Below are positions 1 through 7,527 of a stretch of DNA of 28,251 nucleotides, piece after piece. Source of the stretch: a virus. The position numbers and the translations under genes are program-made. The notes under the pieces are model-generated. The model saw only the letters and a program-made list of their open reading frames with translations. It was not told the origin of the DNA and searched no databases. Every line of letters starts with the position of its first letter. Positions within the stretch are counted from its first letter, which is position 1. The stretch is from the IMG/VR virus record IMGVR_UViG_3300032222_000097, positions 1 to 28,251 of that record, one strand, 5' to 3'.

Positions 1-386
1 ACACTTTGAGTATATGTGGTCGCTGATAAAGCCAAATTTGATTGGAATATATATGATGAAGCTTGAGTGTTTTGAGCGGTGCTTGCAGTCGTAGTCCCAT
101 CGGGTGCAGTTGTAGTGTTAGCAGTTACAGTTACATTTGATTTGCCCCAACCAGCGTTTGCAAAATCTTGAGAATAATTAAATAAATTATAAGTATCAGA
201 AACAAACGGATATATAGCTTTCATCTTCGACCATAGGCCGTATGACTTAAGATTTGCTACAAGATTATTAACCGCATTGACTTCGGTAGTTCCAGTCAGT
301 CCAGTTGCAGCAATAAAAGCCTGGGCATCACTATCCCCATAGCTGATACCTCGCCTTCCTACACTTATTGATGGGCCGAAATACAT
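1..386 (-). CDS. Tail fibre-like protein, N-terminal part (cut by left window edge)
   Basis: The frame opens with ATG at 386 and stays open to base 1, giving the first 128 residues of a longer protein. Residues about 20-62 form a helical region with the pattern AFIAATGLTGTTEVNAVNNL followed by KSYGLWSKMKAIYPFV, which I recall from tail-fibre or tail-tip proteins of Bacteroidota phages. From about residue 67 a beta-rich segment begins (NLFNYSQDF, GWGKSNVTV, TTAPDGTTTA), resembling carbohydrate-binding or lectin-like repeats on phage adhesins. A role in host recognition is inferred from this likeness and from its place at the end of the structural genes. The start is 2 bases after the stop of the 90-residue gene upstream. 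The rest of the gene is not visible here; a matching C-terminal part lies at the right edge. Confidence 0.75.
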   Translation of the reverse strand, partial: MYFGPSISVGRRGISYGDSDAQAFIAATGLTGTTEVNAVNNLVANLKSYGLWSKMKAIYPFVSDTYNLFNYSQDFANAGWGKSNVTVTANTTTAPDGTTTASTAQNTQASSYIFQSNLALSATTYTQS

Positions 387-388
387 CC

Positions 389-661
389 TTAGATATTGTA
401 CATTATAACTGAACCACTTGTCAAGGTAATTGAGCTAATGTATGTACCATCAGGCACACAAATAAACGCCCCTTGCTTCAAGGTTACGCCACTCAATCCT
501 AAAGATGTCATCAAAGATGCACTTGCTTGATCAAGAATTGCTGAAACAACCGCATCAGCGTTAACCACAAAACCTCTAAATGTGCCAGTGTTTGCACTTG
601 TATTTGAAACGACTTTACAACCAGTGTATCCAGCCGAGAATGATGTTGCACTTATACTCAT
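389..661 (-). CDS. Small structural-like protein, 90 aa, unknown
   Basis: A 90-residue protein rich in Ser, Thr, Ala, Val and Gly, with alternating hydrophobic residues that suggest beta structure (for example SGVTLKQGAFICVPDG and ISSITLTSGSVIMYNI). It has no signal peptide or membrane segment. Its position between the Cys-rich peptide and the fibre gene, with only 2 bases before the fibre start, suggests a fibre accessory, capsid decoration or tail-tip protein. I do not recognise the family with certainty. The composition resembles the small beta-rich proteins that precede adhesin genes in Bacteroidota phages, which is a weak argument. Confidence 0.7.
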   Translation of the reverse strand: MSISATSFSAGYTGCKVVSNTSANTGTFRGFVVNADAVVSAILDQASASLMTSLGLSGVTLKQGAFICVPDGTYISSITLTSGSVIMYNI

Positions 662-694
662 ATATATAATACTTTTATTTTGTAAATTGTTACA

Positions 695-850
695 CTACGG
701 CAAAGTCCTCGTTATCTGCCCAATTCCTTGCGCCCACATTGATCCATTACAACACTTTTTGTCGTAGGTATTCTTGTCCTTGCACAAACAAGCTCTGGAT
801 GAACCAGGCTTTGGGTTCACTCTTGATGGGGTTACGAATTTTTTTTCCAT
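695..850 (-). CDS. Small Cys-rich conserved protein, 51 aa
   Basis: This short ORF starts with ATG at 850, inside the last 19 bases of the spanin-like gene but in another frame. It encodes 51 residues with a compact motif: ACLC at 20-23, then KKCCNGS at 31-37 and AQGIGQI at 40-46. Four cysteines in a CxC-N9-CC arrangement suggest metal binding or a tight fold; the window edge and cytoplasmic setting do not decide between these. I recall the same CLC...CCxG...QGIG pattern in small proteins next to fibre or lysis genes of Bacteroidota phages, which supports it being a real gene, but I know of no assigned function. Confidence 0.7.
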   Translation of the reverse strand: MEKKFVTPSRVNPKPGSSRACLCKDKNTYDKKCCNGSMWAQGIGQITRTLP

Positions 851-1233
851 AATAATCTTAAAAATAAGCCGATAACAATCCCCAAAATTAATAGTTTTAA
901 ATTCAATCCCAAATCACCCTTTTTATAAATGATTTGTGGAGGCAATTCAACTGTTTTGGTTAGTCTTATCGTGTCTTGTTTAACCTTTATATCCGTTTTA
1001 AAAAAGTTTCTATTCCTATAAATTGTCAATCGCACCTTTCCAGTATCCGTTATGAATGTGTCAACCTCATTAAGCGTGAATGTATCAACGCTATGAAATG
1101 AATCAGTCATCAATACCGTATCAATAACCCAATTCCTTGGTCTAAACAATGAGGGATCTTTTATTAAAGCCCTTTGTAAATGCCAAGAAGCTGAACAACT
1201 GCTAAAAAACAATATAAGAATTAAAGCCCTCAC
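832..1233 (-). CDS. Predicted unimolecular spanin (lipobox plus C-terminal membrane anchor)
   Basis: The 133-residue protein begins with a short hydrophobic leader ending in a lipobox-like FFSSC (Cys13), so the mature N-terminus would be lipidated and placed in the outer membrane. A charged, probably extended periplasmic region of about 95 residues follows, and residues about 112-128 (LKLLILGIVIGLFLRLLW) form one transmembrane helix near the C-terminus. This is the layout of unimolecular spanins such as phage T1 gp11, which join outer and inner membranes and fuse them in the last step of lysis. Length also fits that class. The start overlaps the upstream gene by 4 bases (ATGA). The function is inferred from topology alone, since spanins share little sequence. 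It is separated from the endolysin in this window but would be close to it if the genome is circular. Confidence 0.65.
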   Translation of the reverse strand: MRALILILFFSSCSASWHLQRALIKDPSLFRPRNWVIDTVLMTDSFHSVDTFTLNEVDTFITDTGKVRLTIYRNRNFFKTDIKVKQDTIRLTKTVELPPQIIYKKGDLGLNLKLLILGIVIGLFLRLLWKKNS

Positions 1234-1499
1234 TTTTTCTTTTTCTTTGGTGTTTCCTCAACGATGGTAATATCGCAAGTCAATTGCAATGCTTCCATAA
1301 TTTCACCCACATACATTGGCATAGATTCACTTGTCAAAGATGCAATGTGTAAGGCCTCAATGTCTCCATCAATAGCCGATGCACTCATCAAGCTCAAAGG
1401 TTGGCTTGGTAGTTCATCAATTACAAAGTGGTAATCTTTTGTGTTGGTTAAATCACTTACATAGTGTAAGTAAACCTTTGATATTTTTCGCATTTTCAT
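1230..1499 (-). CDS. Unknown 89-aa protein
   Basis: An 89-residue acidic protein with a lysine-rich tail (PKKKKK at the end). No motif, signal or membrane segment is visible. Its stop overlaps the start of the spanin-like gene by 4 bases, so the two are probably translationally coupled. ATG at 1499 is used here; an in-frame ATG 6 bases later is also possible. Position after the connector gene suggests a late structural or lysis-associated role, but I do not recognise the family. Confidence 0.65.
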   Translation of the reverse strand: MKMRKISKVYLHYVSDLTNTKDYHFVIDELPSQPLSLMSASAIDGDIEALHIASLTSESMPMYVGEIMEALQLTCDITIVEETPKKKKK

Positions 1500-1572
1500 T
1501 TTTCTTTAAGTTTAAAAAATAGTCTTTTAATTTTGAAATATTATCCGCCTTTGGCTTATACTGTTTCTTCAT
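1453..1572 (-). CDS. Small Lys-rich ORF, 39 aa (tentative)
   Basis: ATG at 1572 overlaps the stop of the connector gene in an ATGA arrangement, and the frame continues for 39 residues rich in Lys, Asn and Leu. It covers the 70 bases that would otherwise be empty between the connector gene and the 89-residue gene, and then overlaps the latter by 47 bases in another frame. Coupled start geometry is the main support. No homology is recognised, and the long overlap lowers confidence. Confidence 0.4.
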   Translation of the reverse strand: MKKQYKPKADNISKLKDYFLNLKKNENAKNIKGLLTLCK

Positions 1573-2081
1573 AGATTCCAAGTTGTATAGTTTGTTGGTT
1601 TGCTATAAGGATATTCTCCGCCATTTTGATAGGCCACATATTCAGGATATAAACCTACATTCAAGGTAATATAATCAACTAAACGCTTTCTGTATGTTTC
1701 AGCTATCTGTCTGTAACGCTTTACCAAAGCTTCAACCTCAAATCTATCCAATACAACTGTATTCTCTGGATTGTTTTTAAGGATACCAGCATTGCTTACT
1801 TCATAGTTATGGAACTGCACAAAGTCAGCCATAGCATAATGGATCAACATAGGCTGGATGTAATAGCTTGTTAAGGTTAGATAGTTACCAGCTAATGTGT
1901 TATTCATTACATCAGTTAAAATCTTCCTATAAAGCACTGTACCAAGTACGCCTTGGATTTCTATATCTTGAGCAACCTTAATAAAAGGACTAATATTGTC
2001 AATATCGACATTGCCTTTTAATTGAGTATACTTGTAAATATCCTCTTTAGTTACCAGTAAAACATTATCATTCGTTTGCAT
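1569..2081 (-). CDS. Head-tail connector (adaptor)-like protein
   Basis: A 170-residue, mainly helical protein directly after the portal gene, the place where head-completion adaptors such as HK97 gp6 or SPP1 gp15 types are found. The N-terminal region (VTKEDIYKYTQLKGNVDIDN) looks like the start of a helical-bundle adaptor. A central helix contains ALVKRYRQIAETYRKRLVDY, and the C-terminus is rich in Tyr, Pro and Asn. It would bind below the portal ring and extend the DNA channel. I recall similar sequences in Bacteroidota phages annotated as uncharacterised (possibly DUF6712); that name is from memory and not checked. The assignment rests on position and fold type. Confidence 0.55.
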   Translation of the reverse strand: MQTNDNVLLVTKEDIYKYTQLKGNVDIDNISPFIKVAQDIEIQGVLGTVLYRKILTDVMNNTLAGNYLTLTSYYIQPMLIHYAMADFVQFHNYEVSNAGILKNNPENTVVLDRFEVEALVKRYRQIAETYRKRLVDYITLNVGLYPEYVAYQNGGEYPYSKPTNYTTWNL

Positions 2082-2082
2082 C

Positions 2083-4293
2083 TTATTTATTCTTTAAGCT
2101 TCCTCTGTTTGGTAAATCAATCGTTTTAGTGCTTGCCGTATCCCAACTTGGCGGTGCAAACGGCACACCTTCTCTATTTGCAGTTGCATCAGATACCTTC
2201 TCATAGTTACGCATATCCCTTTTGTCTGAATTTTTCTCACTTGAAGTTAGTGGTTTTATCTTGCCATTTTCAGTTTTGCGTCTGTATGTTACTCTATACC
2301 AAGCGTGATGGCAATAAACACCACCTTTAAACTTCCAAATACTATAATTGCTTGAACCTTCAGGGGCAAATTGACCATTCACTCCGTTAAAACTCATCAT
2401 ATTTATGTCCTCTCTGCGATAAACAATGCCTTTTTTTGAAAGGTTGGTCATTTCTTTGCAGAACTTTCTTGAGTTTTTAGTTACTCTGTCTGGGCCATAC
2501 TTATAGCGTATCTTAAAAATACCAGTATCATCCTTTGATTTCATATCTGGGTTATCCCATCCGAACTCAAAGTGATCATCTTCATCATTTGCCTCTTGGA
2601 TATCTATAACCTCCCACTCGTTTAGGTCAATCTCCTCGCCTTTATCTTGCAAGAAAGCTAACCAAGCATTTTCATCCTCTTCAGTCATCTTTGGTTTAGA
2701 GAATTGAATGCCTATTGATCCCAAAGCTTTAATAACATCGGTGTTATTATCGTAATGCTTCTCAATTCCAAGTTCTTTAATCTTCTCAACTTTAGCCTGG
2801 TTAGAACCAGTCGCATAAACTCTTGACGATGGTATACCTAATTCAGATGCAATGTCAAGCATACCTTCTTTAGAATCTCTTGCACTTATTACAAATACGG
2901 TTGCACCATTCTCAATTTCTTTTTTTGCAAGCTCTTGGCCTCTATCTGTGCTTAATGTATCGTCAAAATCAAAGCTAACCTTATTTTCAGCTGCCATATT
3001 CCACTTGTTTATACAAATAGCGTATGCTTGCTCGTTTGATTTGCCTTCGTTTACTACATATTTAATGCAACGGCCTAAAAAGTCCTCTTTGCTTTCACCA
3101 CTTTTTTTTTCAACCATTTCAACTTTAGAAAAGCCGTATTCCTTTTCCTTGGTTGTGGTATCAATAGCCACTCCGCTTAAATCAACGAACTCTAAAGGTT
3201 GCAAAGTCTTAAAGTATATGTCAACCATTACTTCATTCTTTAAAAGGACCTTATTAAAGGCATCAATTAATAGATTTTGGAATGGTCTGATAACAATATT
3301 GTCAAACAAAATACTTGCAGTTTTTAACTCTTCAGCATTTGAGCTGAATCCATTACCACTATTTTTAACACCGAACAATAAAGGACTTGTAATACGGTGA
3401 GCTAATAAAATTTTGTCAATACATTCTGTACTTAAAAATTGGTATTGATCAGCAGCATCACTTAAAGCAACTGGAGTGATATCAGCCGCAGAATCTTTAC
3501 TCTCGTTAAATGATACGATTGCTCTGCCAGTATTTGAACTTCCTCCGAATTTAGCATTGATTTGAGCTTCGATTGCATCTTTAATTTCCTCACTTGGTTC
3601 GCCATTATTGAAGTTAATCAACATTGATGGAGCTAAACCATTTTTAATATTGTTTAAATGGTAGTTACTTATCTCACCTTCAAGCTCACAGTATTGAGTG
3701 CCACCTTGATAGTCTGGTGGTGCAAAATAAAAGTTACCAGTTGAATATGGCTTAATAACCATCATACATTCTTTTGCGTTGTCATCATAACCAAACGCTG
3801 CGAACTCTTTTGGCTTTTGGCCCTTCTTTAATTTACTCCAATCAGCACAATAGAACCATTTTTCAATTTCGCCTTTATCATTGGCTTTCTGTGGTCTTAA
3901 AGTTTGCATTGGGAAGTGGTAAGCACGAACATACTTTTTACCGTCTTTAGACTTTACAATTTGGAAGGCACACATACCCAACATTGTCAAGTCCATTACG
4001 CACTTTTTAACCTCTTCATTTTGGAAGATGGTTTTAAAATCTAAATAACCCTTTAAATGACGATCAGCTTTAACAACCTCTGGGCCATAGCCGTATATCA
4101 TATCGGCTTTACCTTTGATACAAGCGTTGTTTGTAGGTGAACTATAATACAAATCAATTAAGTATTGATAGTAGTTATTGTCAGCACCGTACTCAACCCA
4201 ATCTTTATTTGTTTGCTCAACAATAGATGGACTTGTATAACCAGCCATATTGATGATGTGGTAACTTGGAATATTTTTTTTGCGTGTAGCCAT
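2083..4293 (-). CDS. Portal protein fused to a HAD-like domain and a C-terminal CHHxW domain
   Basis: At 736 residues this is much longer than a usual siphophage portal (about 400-550). Residues 1-380 look like the portal: a basic N-terminus, mixed alpha/beta clip and wing regions, then a helical crown with LLAHRITSPLLFGVKNSGNG at 296-315. Residues about 398-431 carry a C...C...W motif (GRCIKYVV ... AYAICINKW). Residues about 437-530 form a HAD-superfamily-like domain: FDFDDT with D442 and D444 as motif I, VISAR around 468-472 as motif II, Lys501/503, and HYDNN at 513-517 as motif IV. The remaining 200 residues contain DDTGIFKIRY and a KGGVYCHHAWYR segment (Cys661, His662, His663, Trp665) that could bind metal. 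The portal forms the dodecameric DNA gate of the capsid. The role of the extra domains is unknown. The gene begins 1 base into the stop of its upstream neighbour. Confidence 0.8.
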   Translation of the reverse strand: MATRKKNIPSYHIINMAGYTSPSIVEQTNKDWVEYGADNNYYQYLIDLYYSSPTNNACIKGKADMIYGYGPEVVKADRHLKGYLDFKTIFQNEEVKKCVMDLTMLGMCAFQIVKSKDGKKYVRAYHFPMQTLRPQKANDKGEIEKWFYCADWSKLKKGQKPKEFAAFGYDDNAKECMMVIKPYSTGNFYFAPPDYQGGTQYCELEGEISNYHLNNIKNGLAPSMLINFNNGEPSEEIKDAIEAQINAKFGGSSNTGRAIVSFNESKDSAADITPVALSDAADQYQFLSTECIDKILLAHRITSPLLFGVKNSGNGFSSNAEELKTASILFDNIVIRPFQNLLIDAFNKVLLKNEVMVDIYFKTLQPLEFVDLSGVAIDTTTKEKEYGFSKVEMVEKKSGESKEDFLGRCIKYVVNEGKSNEQAYAICINKWNMAAENKVSFDFDDTLSTDRGQELAKKEIENGATVFVISARDSKEGMLDIASELGIPSSRVYATGSNQAKVEKIKELGIEKHYDNNTDVIKALGSIGIQFSKPKMTEEDENAWLAFLQDKGEEIDLNEWEVIDIQEANDEDDHFEFGWDNPDMKSKDDTGIFKIRYKYGPDRVTKNSRKFCKEMTNLSKKGIVYRREDINMMSFNGVNGQFAPEGSSNYSIWKFKGGVYCHHAWYRVTYRRKTENGKIKPLTSSEKNSDKRDMRNYEKVSDATANREGVPFAPPSWDTASTKTIDLPNRGSLKNK

Positions 4294-4637
4294 TATAATG
4301 TGATCCAGTTTTTACTGTTTGTGTTTGTAGTTGACCAAGACTTCCATTGTCTGTACTCGTCAATAGAACCAACAATCCAATAAGCCAGGTATTCAAAATA
4401 CATCTTGCTCGATTGGATTACTCTTATGTTTAATTCGTCTAATTGATTAGCCACTGCATTGATTGTGGCAAGTGATGGCAATGTCAATGTAACTTTAGTC
4501 CCCACTATTGTAGGCGTTACAGTTGCAGTTACTAATGTCTTGGTGGCCTTATGTTCAATTTCAAGTGTTACTGGCAAACCATCAAACGCAATAAGCGGAT
4601 GAAATGATATACTTGTCGAGCTTGAATTGATAACCAT
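4293..4637 (-). CDS. Unknown late protein, 114 aa, probably virion-associated
   Basis: ATG at 4637 is chosen because it directly follows a terminator-linked leader whose second copy also ends in ATATGG at a start codon. The 114-residue product is beta-rich in its first 60 residues (LVTATVTPTIVGTKVTLTLP) and has an aromatic C-terminal part with YFEYLAYWIVGSIDEYRQWK. It lies between the tail tube and portal genes and overlaps the portal start. It could be a tail tube accessory or a head-tail joining protein. I do not recognise it. Confidence 0.65.
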   Translation of the reverse strand: MVINSSSTSISFHPLIAFDGLPVTLEIEHKATKTLVTATVTPTIVGTKVTLTLPSLATINAVANQLDELNIRVIQSSKMYFEYLAYWIVGSIDEYRQWKSWSTTNTNSKNWITL

Positions 4638-4673
4638 ATTCAATAAAACCTAAAGGCCTCATTTTGTTACAAT

Positions 4674-4696
4674 AAAAAAGGGGCATCTCTGCCCCC
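4674..4696 (-). terminator. Rho-independent terminator after the tail tube gene
   Basis: On the minus strand a GGGGGC / GCCCC stem with loop AGAGAT is followed at once by six T. It lies 24 bases after the tail tube stop. The following 35 bases are similar to those after the terminator at 15772-15794. Confidence 0.85.
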
Positions 4697-4720
4697 TTCT
4701 CACCTATGTACACTTATTAA

Positions 4721-5278
4721 TTATGGAGTTACATCTGGAGTAAAGATAGTTGACAAGCCAGCGTAAGTTACGGCAGCCAACGGTCTTGGGCCATACTTCT
4801 CTGAAGCCATAAAGCTTAAAGTGTATGTTCTTGCATCACCTAAAGCAGTTCCCCAATCTTCAGAACCAGTTGTTACATCACAACCAAATTCCTCACCTAA
4901 TAACCAGAAATTGTCATTACGATCCCAAACTACAACTCTCCAACGACCAGTTGCTAAAGTTTCAACATCTTTAGTATCTAACCAAGGAGTTGCTTGTGAT
5001 TTTGGTTTAAATTTAACGGTTAAGTTAGATTCGTGGAAAGTTGTGCCGTTATCTCTTGAAGAAGTGATAGTGTCTGTGAAACTGTTTGCACCTTTCAATT
5101 CCCAAAAATATCCAGTATCTAAAGTAACGCCACCAGATTGAGCAATTTTAGTAACCGCACCTGAAGCGTCAACTGTGATAACATCACTCCAAACGAATGG
5201 AATTAAAAACATACCTTGGATCCCACCAAGATACTCTTTGCAAGGTTCAAGTCTTGCGTCTATTGTATTACAAGCCAT
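4721..5278 (-). CDS. Major tail tube protein (probable)
   Basis: A 185-residue beta-rich protein between the capsid gene and the portal. The start ATG at 5278 follows the terminator hairpin; an earlier non-ATG start in the same frame would lie inside that hairpin and is rejected. The N-terminus MACNTIDARLEPCKEYLGGI matches a Cys-rich opening I know from Bacteroidota phage tail tube proteins, and the C-terminal third has the WGTALGDARTYTLSFMASEK region typical of the tube beta-sandwich. The gene stands alone between two strong terminators, as expected for a highly expressed virion protein. Its last four residues, DVTP, are identical to those of the capsid protein. Capsid decoration is the main alternative. 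Confidence 0.7.
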   Translation of the reverse strand: MACNTIDARLEPCKEYLGGIQGMFLIPFVWSDVITVDASGAVTKIAQSGGVTLDTGYFWELKGANSFTDTITSSRDNGTTFHESNLTVKFKPKSQATPWLDTKDVETLATGRWRVVVWDRNDNFWLLGEEFGCDVTTGSEDWGTALGDARTYTLSFMASEKYGPRPLAAVTYAGLSTIFTPDVTP

Positions 5279-5299
5279 TTTATTATTTATTTTTTTTAT

Positions 5300-5325
5300 A
5301 AAAAAGGGCGGGTTTTGGCCCACCC
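5300..5325 (-). terminator. Rho-independent terminator after the capsid gene
   Basis: Minus-strand GGGTGGG pairs with CCCGCCC (7 bp including one G-U wobble) around the loop CCAAAA, followed by six T. The wobble becomes a C-A mismatch on the other strand, so the signal is directional. It lies 26 bases past the capsid stop. Confidence 0.88.
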
Positions 5326-5351
5326 CTTATTGTTAATGTTTCAGTTAATTA

Positions 5352-6272
5352 TTACGGAGTTACATCAATTACAACTTGTTGAGTTGGGTTAGTAGCGATG
5401 ATACCACCAGTGAATCTCATAATGGTTCTCACATTTTGTGAGCCGTCTAAATTAGACATATCCAAAACCTTCACTTCGTTTTGATCACTCAATAAACCAG
5501 TGCCAAAGTGTAAATCTGATTTAAGACCTAAGATACAGTCAGAATCAGTTAAACCTGGGCATAAAGTAACTGGAATACCTTGGAAATTCATAGGCTTCTC
5601 ACCAACATAGAATTGGAAGTTGTAGTTACCAGCAGATAAAGCAGCTTGGTAAGCTTTCATTGTAACTGGGCCAACATAGTATTGGTAACCTTCTTTGCCA
5701 TACAATGCAGCTGGAGAGTAATCCAAAGCTTCTTGTAAACGAGCAACAACATTCGCTGAAGTTGTAGCACCAGAGAAAGTACGAGTGATAGCAGAGTTAT
5801 CAGTTAAGTATTTAACCATACCACCAGTGTAAAACATATTTGTTTTCCAGATACCTTTTTCAACTTCTTGAGCAACCTCAGCAGCAACTTGAGCCAATAA
5901 GAATTGTTCAAAAGTAGCAGGCAAAGATTCGAATGCAGAGTAACCAGCTTGAGCAGCTTCCCAAGTTGTTCTTAAGTTGTTCTTACAAAGAGTTAAGTTA
6001 ACTTGCTTCTCAACGGTAGTTAACACATACTCACCTAAAGTGATAGAAGATGAATCAGTGTAATCACAAGTAGCATCAGTTACGCTGATTGATTGTTGCC
6101 AGTTACGGATAACTTGCTTGTAAGCAACATTAGGGTGTAAAGTGATTAACTCTTTTGCTAAAGTTTCACCACTCAAAAGGGCGGCAGCGATATATTCGTT
6201 ACCGAACTGACCAGCATAAGTATTTGGAGATACTGTAGGGCCAGAAAGTTTGATGTTTTTTAAATCTTTCAT
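5352..6272 (-). CDS. Major capsid protein (HK97-like fold, probable)
   Basis: A 306-residue protein following the protease and scaffold genes and ending 27 bases before a strong terminator. The start at 6272 (MKDLKNIKLSG) is preferred because it falls 14 bases after the scaffold stop; an upstream in-frame start would overlap the scaffold gene. The N-terminal part (NTYAGQFGNEYIAAALLSGE) and the middle helix with FEQFLLAQVAAEVAQEVEKG, followed by beta strands and a final MRFTGGIIATNP segment, fit the E-loop, spine helix and P domain of HK97-type capsids in Bacteroidota phages. Gene order and codon-rich, low-complexity spacing support high expression. It ends in DVTP like the tail tube protein. 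Confidence 0.85.
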   Translation of the reverse strand: MKDLKNIKLSGPTVSPNTYAGQFGNEYIAAALLSGETLAKELITLHPNVAYKQVIRNWQQSISVTDATCDYTDSSSITLGEYVLTTVEKQVNLTLCKNNLRTTWEAAQAGYSAFESLPATFEQFLLAQVAAEVAQEVEKGIWKTNMFYTGGMVKYLTDNSAITRTFSGATTSANVVARLQEALDYSPAALYGKEGYQYYVGPVTMKAYQAALSAGNYNFQFYVGEKPMNFQGIPVTLCPGLTDSDCILGLKSDLHFGTGLLSDQNEVKVLDMSNLDGSQNVRTIMRFTGGIIATNPTQQVVIDVTP

Positions 6273-6285
6273 TTTATTTGTTTTT

Positions 6286-6906
6286 TTATTTGAATAATTG
6301 TTTGAAAACTCGGTCAGTAACTGATTCAGCTCTTTTCTCACCGATTTTGAATTTGATTGAATTTACTGGGCTTGCCTCTGGAGTGTGGAATGATCTTGGA
6401 GCTTCTTCAGATGCTAAACGAGATACTAACTCATCACGCTCTTCAGTTACACTTGACAATTTCATTTTAAGAGCATTTAACTCTTCTCTAATTTCAGAAA
6501 TTTCAGCAGAAAACTCACTTACTTTGGTTGTTGTTTCAGTTAACTTTTTAGGCTTTGCCATCTCTTCGATGATTTGCTCTTTCATTGGTTCGTTTTGCAT
6601 AGCTTCAGGCATCATTGGTTCAGCTTCTGGAGCTTCTTCCTCTTTAGTAGCTATTTCAACGATGTAACCTTTGTCATCAACTGATACAATCGTGCCATCT
6701 TCCATTGCGTATTCACCCATTGGAGCAGGGATTTTACCATCTTCAGTAACTACAAAGATAGCAGAACCAACTTCAAAAGTGTCAGCGTCAAATGTAGCTT
6801 GACCATCTTCTGTTTTCATTGATGCAAGGTTAACTTCAACGGCTGGAGCTTCGGCTTTAATGCCTAAAGCAACCATCACTCTGTTTAATGTTTCGTTTGC
6901 GTTCAT
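6286..6906 (-). CDS. Capsid scaffold-like protein
   Basis: This 206-residue protein lies between the protease and capsid genes, the usual place for a scaffold. Residues 20-90 are beta-rich and resemble a small barrel (VEVNLASMKTEDGQATFDAD ... DGTIVSVDDKGYIVEI). Then comes an acidic, Pro/Glu/Met-rich linker (EEEAPEAEPMMPEAM) and a coiled coil at about 128-165 (EIREELNALKMKLSSVTEER). The C-terminus is basic (KFKIGEKRAESVTDRVFKQL), as expected for contact with the capsid. Scaffolds of this kind direct procapsid assembly and are removed by the protease encoded just upstream. Confidence 0.75.
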   Translation of the reverse strand: MNANETLNRVMVALGIKAEAPAVEVNLASMKTEDGQATFDADTFEVGSAIFVVTEDGKIPAPMGEYAMEDGTIVSVDDKGYIVEIATKEEEAPEAEPMMPEAMQNEPMKEQIIEEMAKPKKLTETTTKVSEFSAEISEIREELNALKMKLSSVTEERDELVSRLASEEAPRSFHTPEASPVNSIKFKIGEKRAESVTDRVFKQLFK

Positions 6907-6918
6907 ATTATATATAAC

Positions 6919-7527
6919 TTATTTTTTTTTATTGTTACAATTTTGCCATTCATTCAAGATGCTTATTACCTCTTGTAATTTGGCCTCTTCATCGGTTAAC
7001 TGTTTAGATAACTTTTGTCCTTTGTCAACGAAATAACCTTCTATACTAAAGCCTTGAACAAGTCCAGTTTTTACATAGTCATTCCATACCTCTTCGTTTT
7101 CAACTTTCATTGCCACCATCCAAGTACCGATTGGATCAGTCATTCCATATAAAGCGGACTTATCCATTTCCATATCTTCCTTAACCCAAGATTCAACCAG
7201 ACATAAGCCTTGAATTTTAACTGCGTGTTCTAAAGTTGCCTGGCCTTGATTACCTCTTTGTAAGTAAAGTTCTGAAGCCTTCTTTACAGTTGCTCTTGAG
7301 AAGTAACAATAAAACTCCATCCCATCCTGGTTTCTGTAAATAGGTTTGTTTGGTATTAATGCTGGGCCTAATAAGATTCTTTTTTCAGCATCAACAGTGG
7401 CAAATTTTACCTTGTGGTTATTAAGTGCCACGAAGTTAGATTCAATGGCTGGTGATTTTACGATACTGATCGCATCGATACCACTTGCCATTTGATCCTC
7501 ATCAAGTAATAACTCAAGTATTTGCAT
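6919..7527 (-). CDS. Prohead protease, XkdF-like
   Basis: At 202 residues this fits the XkdF-like phage protease group, which is related to the herpesvirus-type serine proteases of prohead maturation. Residues about 55-165 hold the core: GPALIPNKPIYR, then ATLEHAVKIQGLCLVESWV with candidate catalytic His101, and GLVQGFSIEGYF with Ser161. The DPIGTWMVAMKV strand in between is also typical. The enzyme would cut the scaffold and perhaps the capsid N-terminus inside the procapsid. Its gene lies directly before the scaffold and capsid genes. The start overlaps the preceding stop in a TAATG. The C-terminus ends in a run of Lys. Confidence 0.8.
   Translation of the reverse strand: MQILELLLDEDQMASGIDAISIVKSPAIESNFVALNNHKVKFATVDAEKRILLGPALIPNKPIYRNQDGMEFYCYFSRATVKKASELYLQRGNQGQATLEHAVKIQGLCLVESWVKEDMEMDKSALYGMTDPIGTWMVAMKVENEEVWNDYVKTGLVQGFSIEGYFVDKGQKLSKQLTDEEAKLQEVISILNEWQNCNNKKK

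Noticed and set aside
2852-3400. Plus-strand open frame of 182 codons within the portal gene
   Set aside because: It is antisense to the HAD and portal regions with clear conserved motifs, has Ser/Leu-rich composition typical of a shadow frame, and no promoter precedes it.
5279-5323. Longer tail tube protein starting at 5323
   Set aside because: The extra codons are the terminator hairpin and T-tract, and the start would not be ATG.
6273-6341. Longer capsid protein starting at 6341
   Set aside because: It would overlap the end of the scaffold gene; the ATG at 6272 follows the scaffold stop and gives a normal capsid N-terminus.
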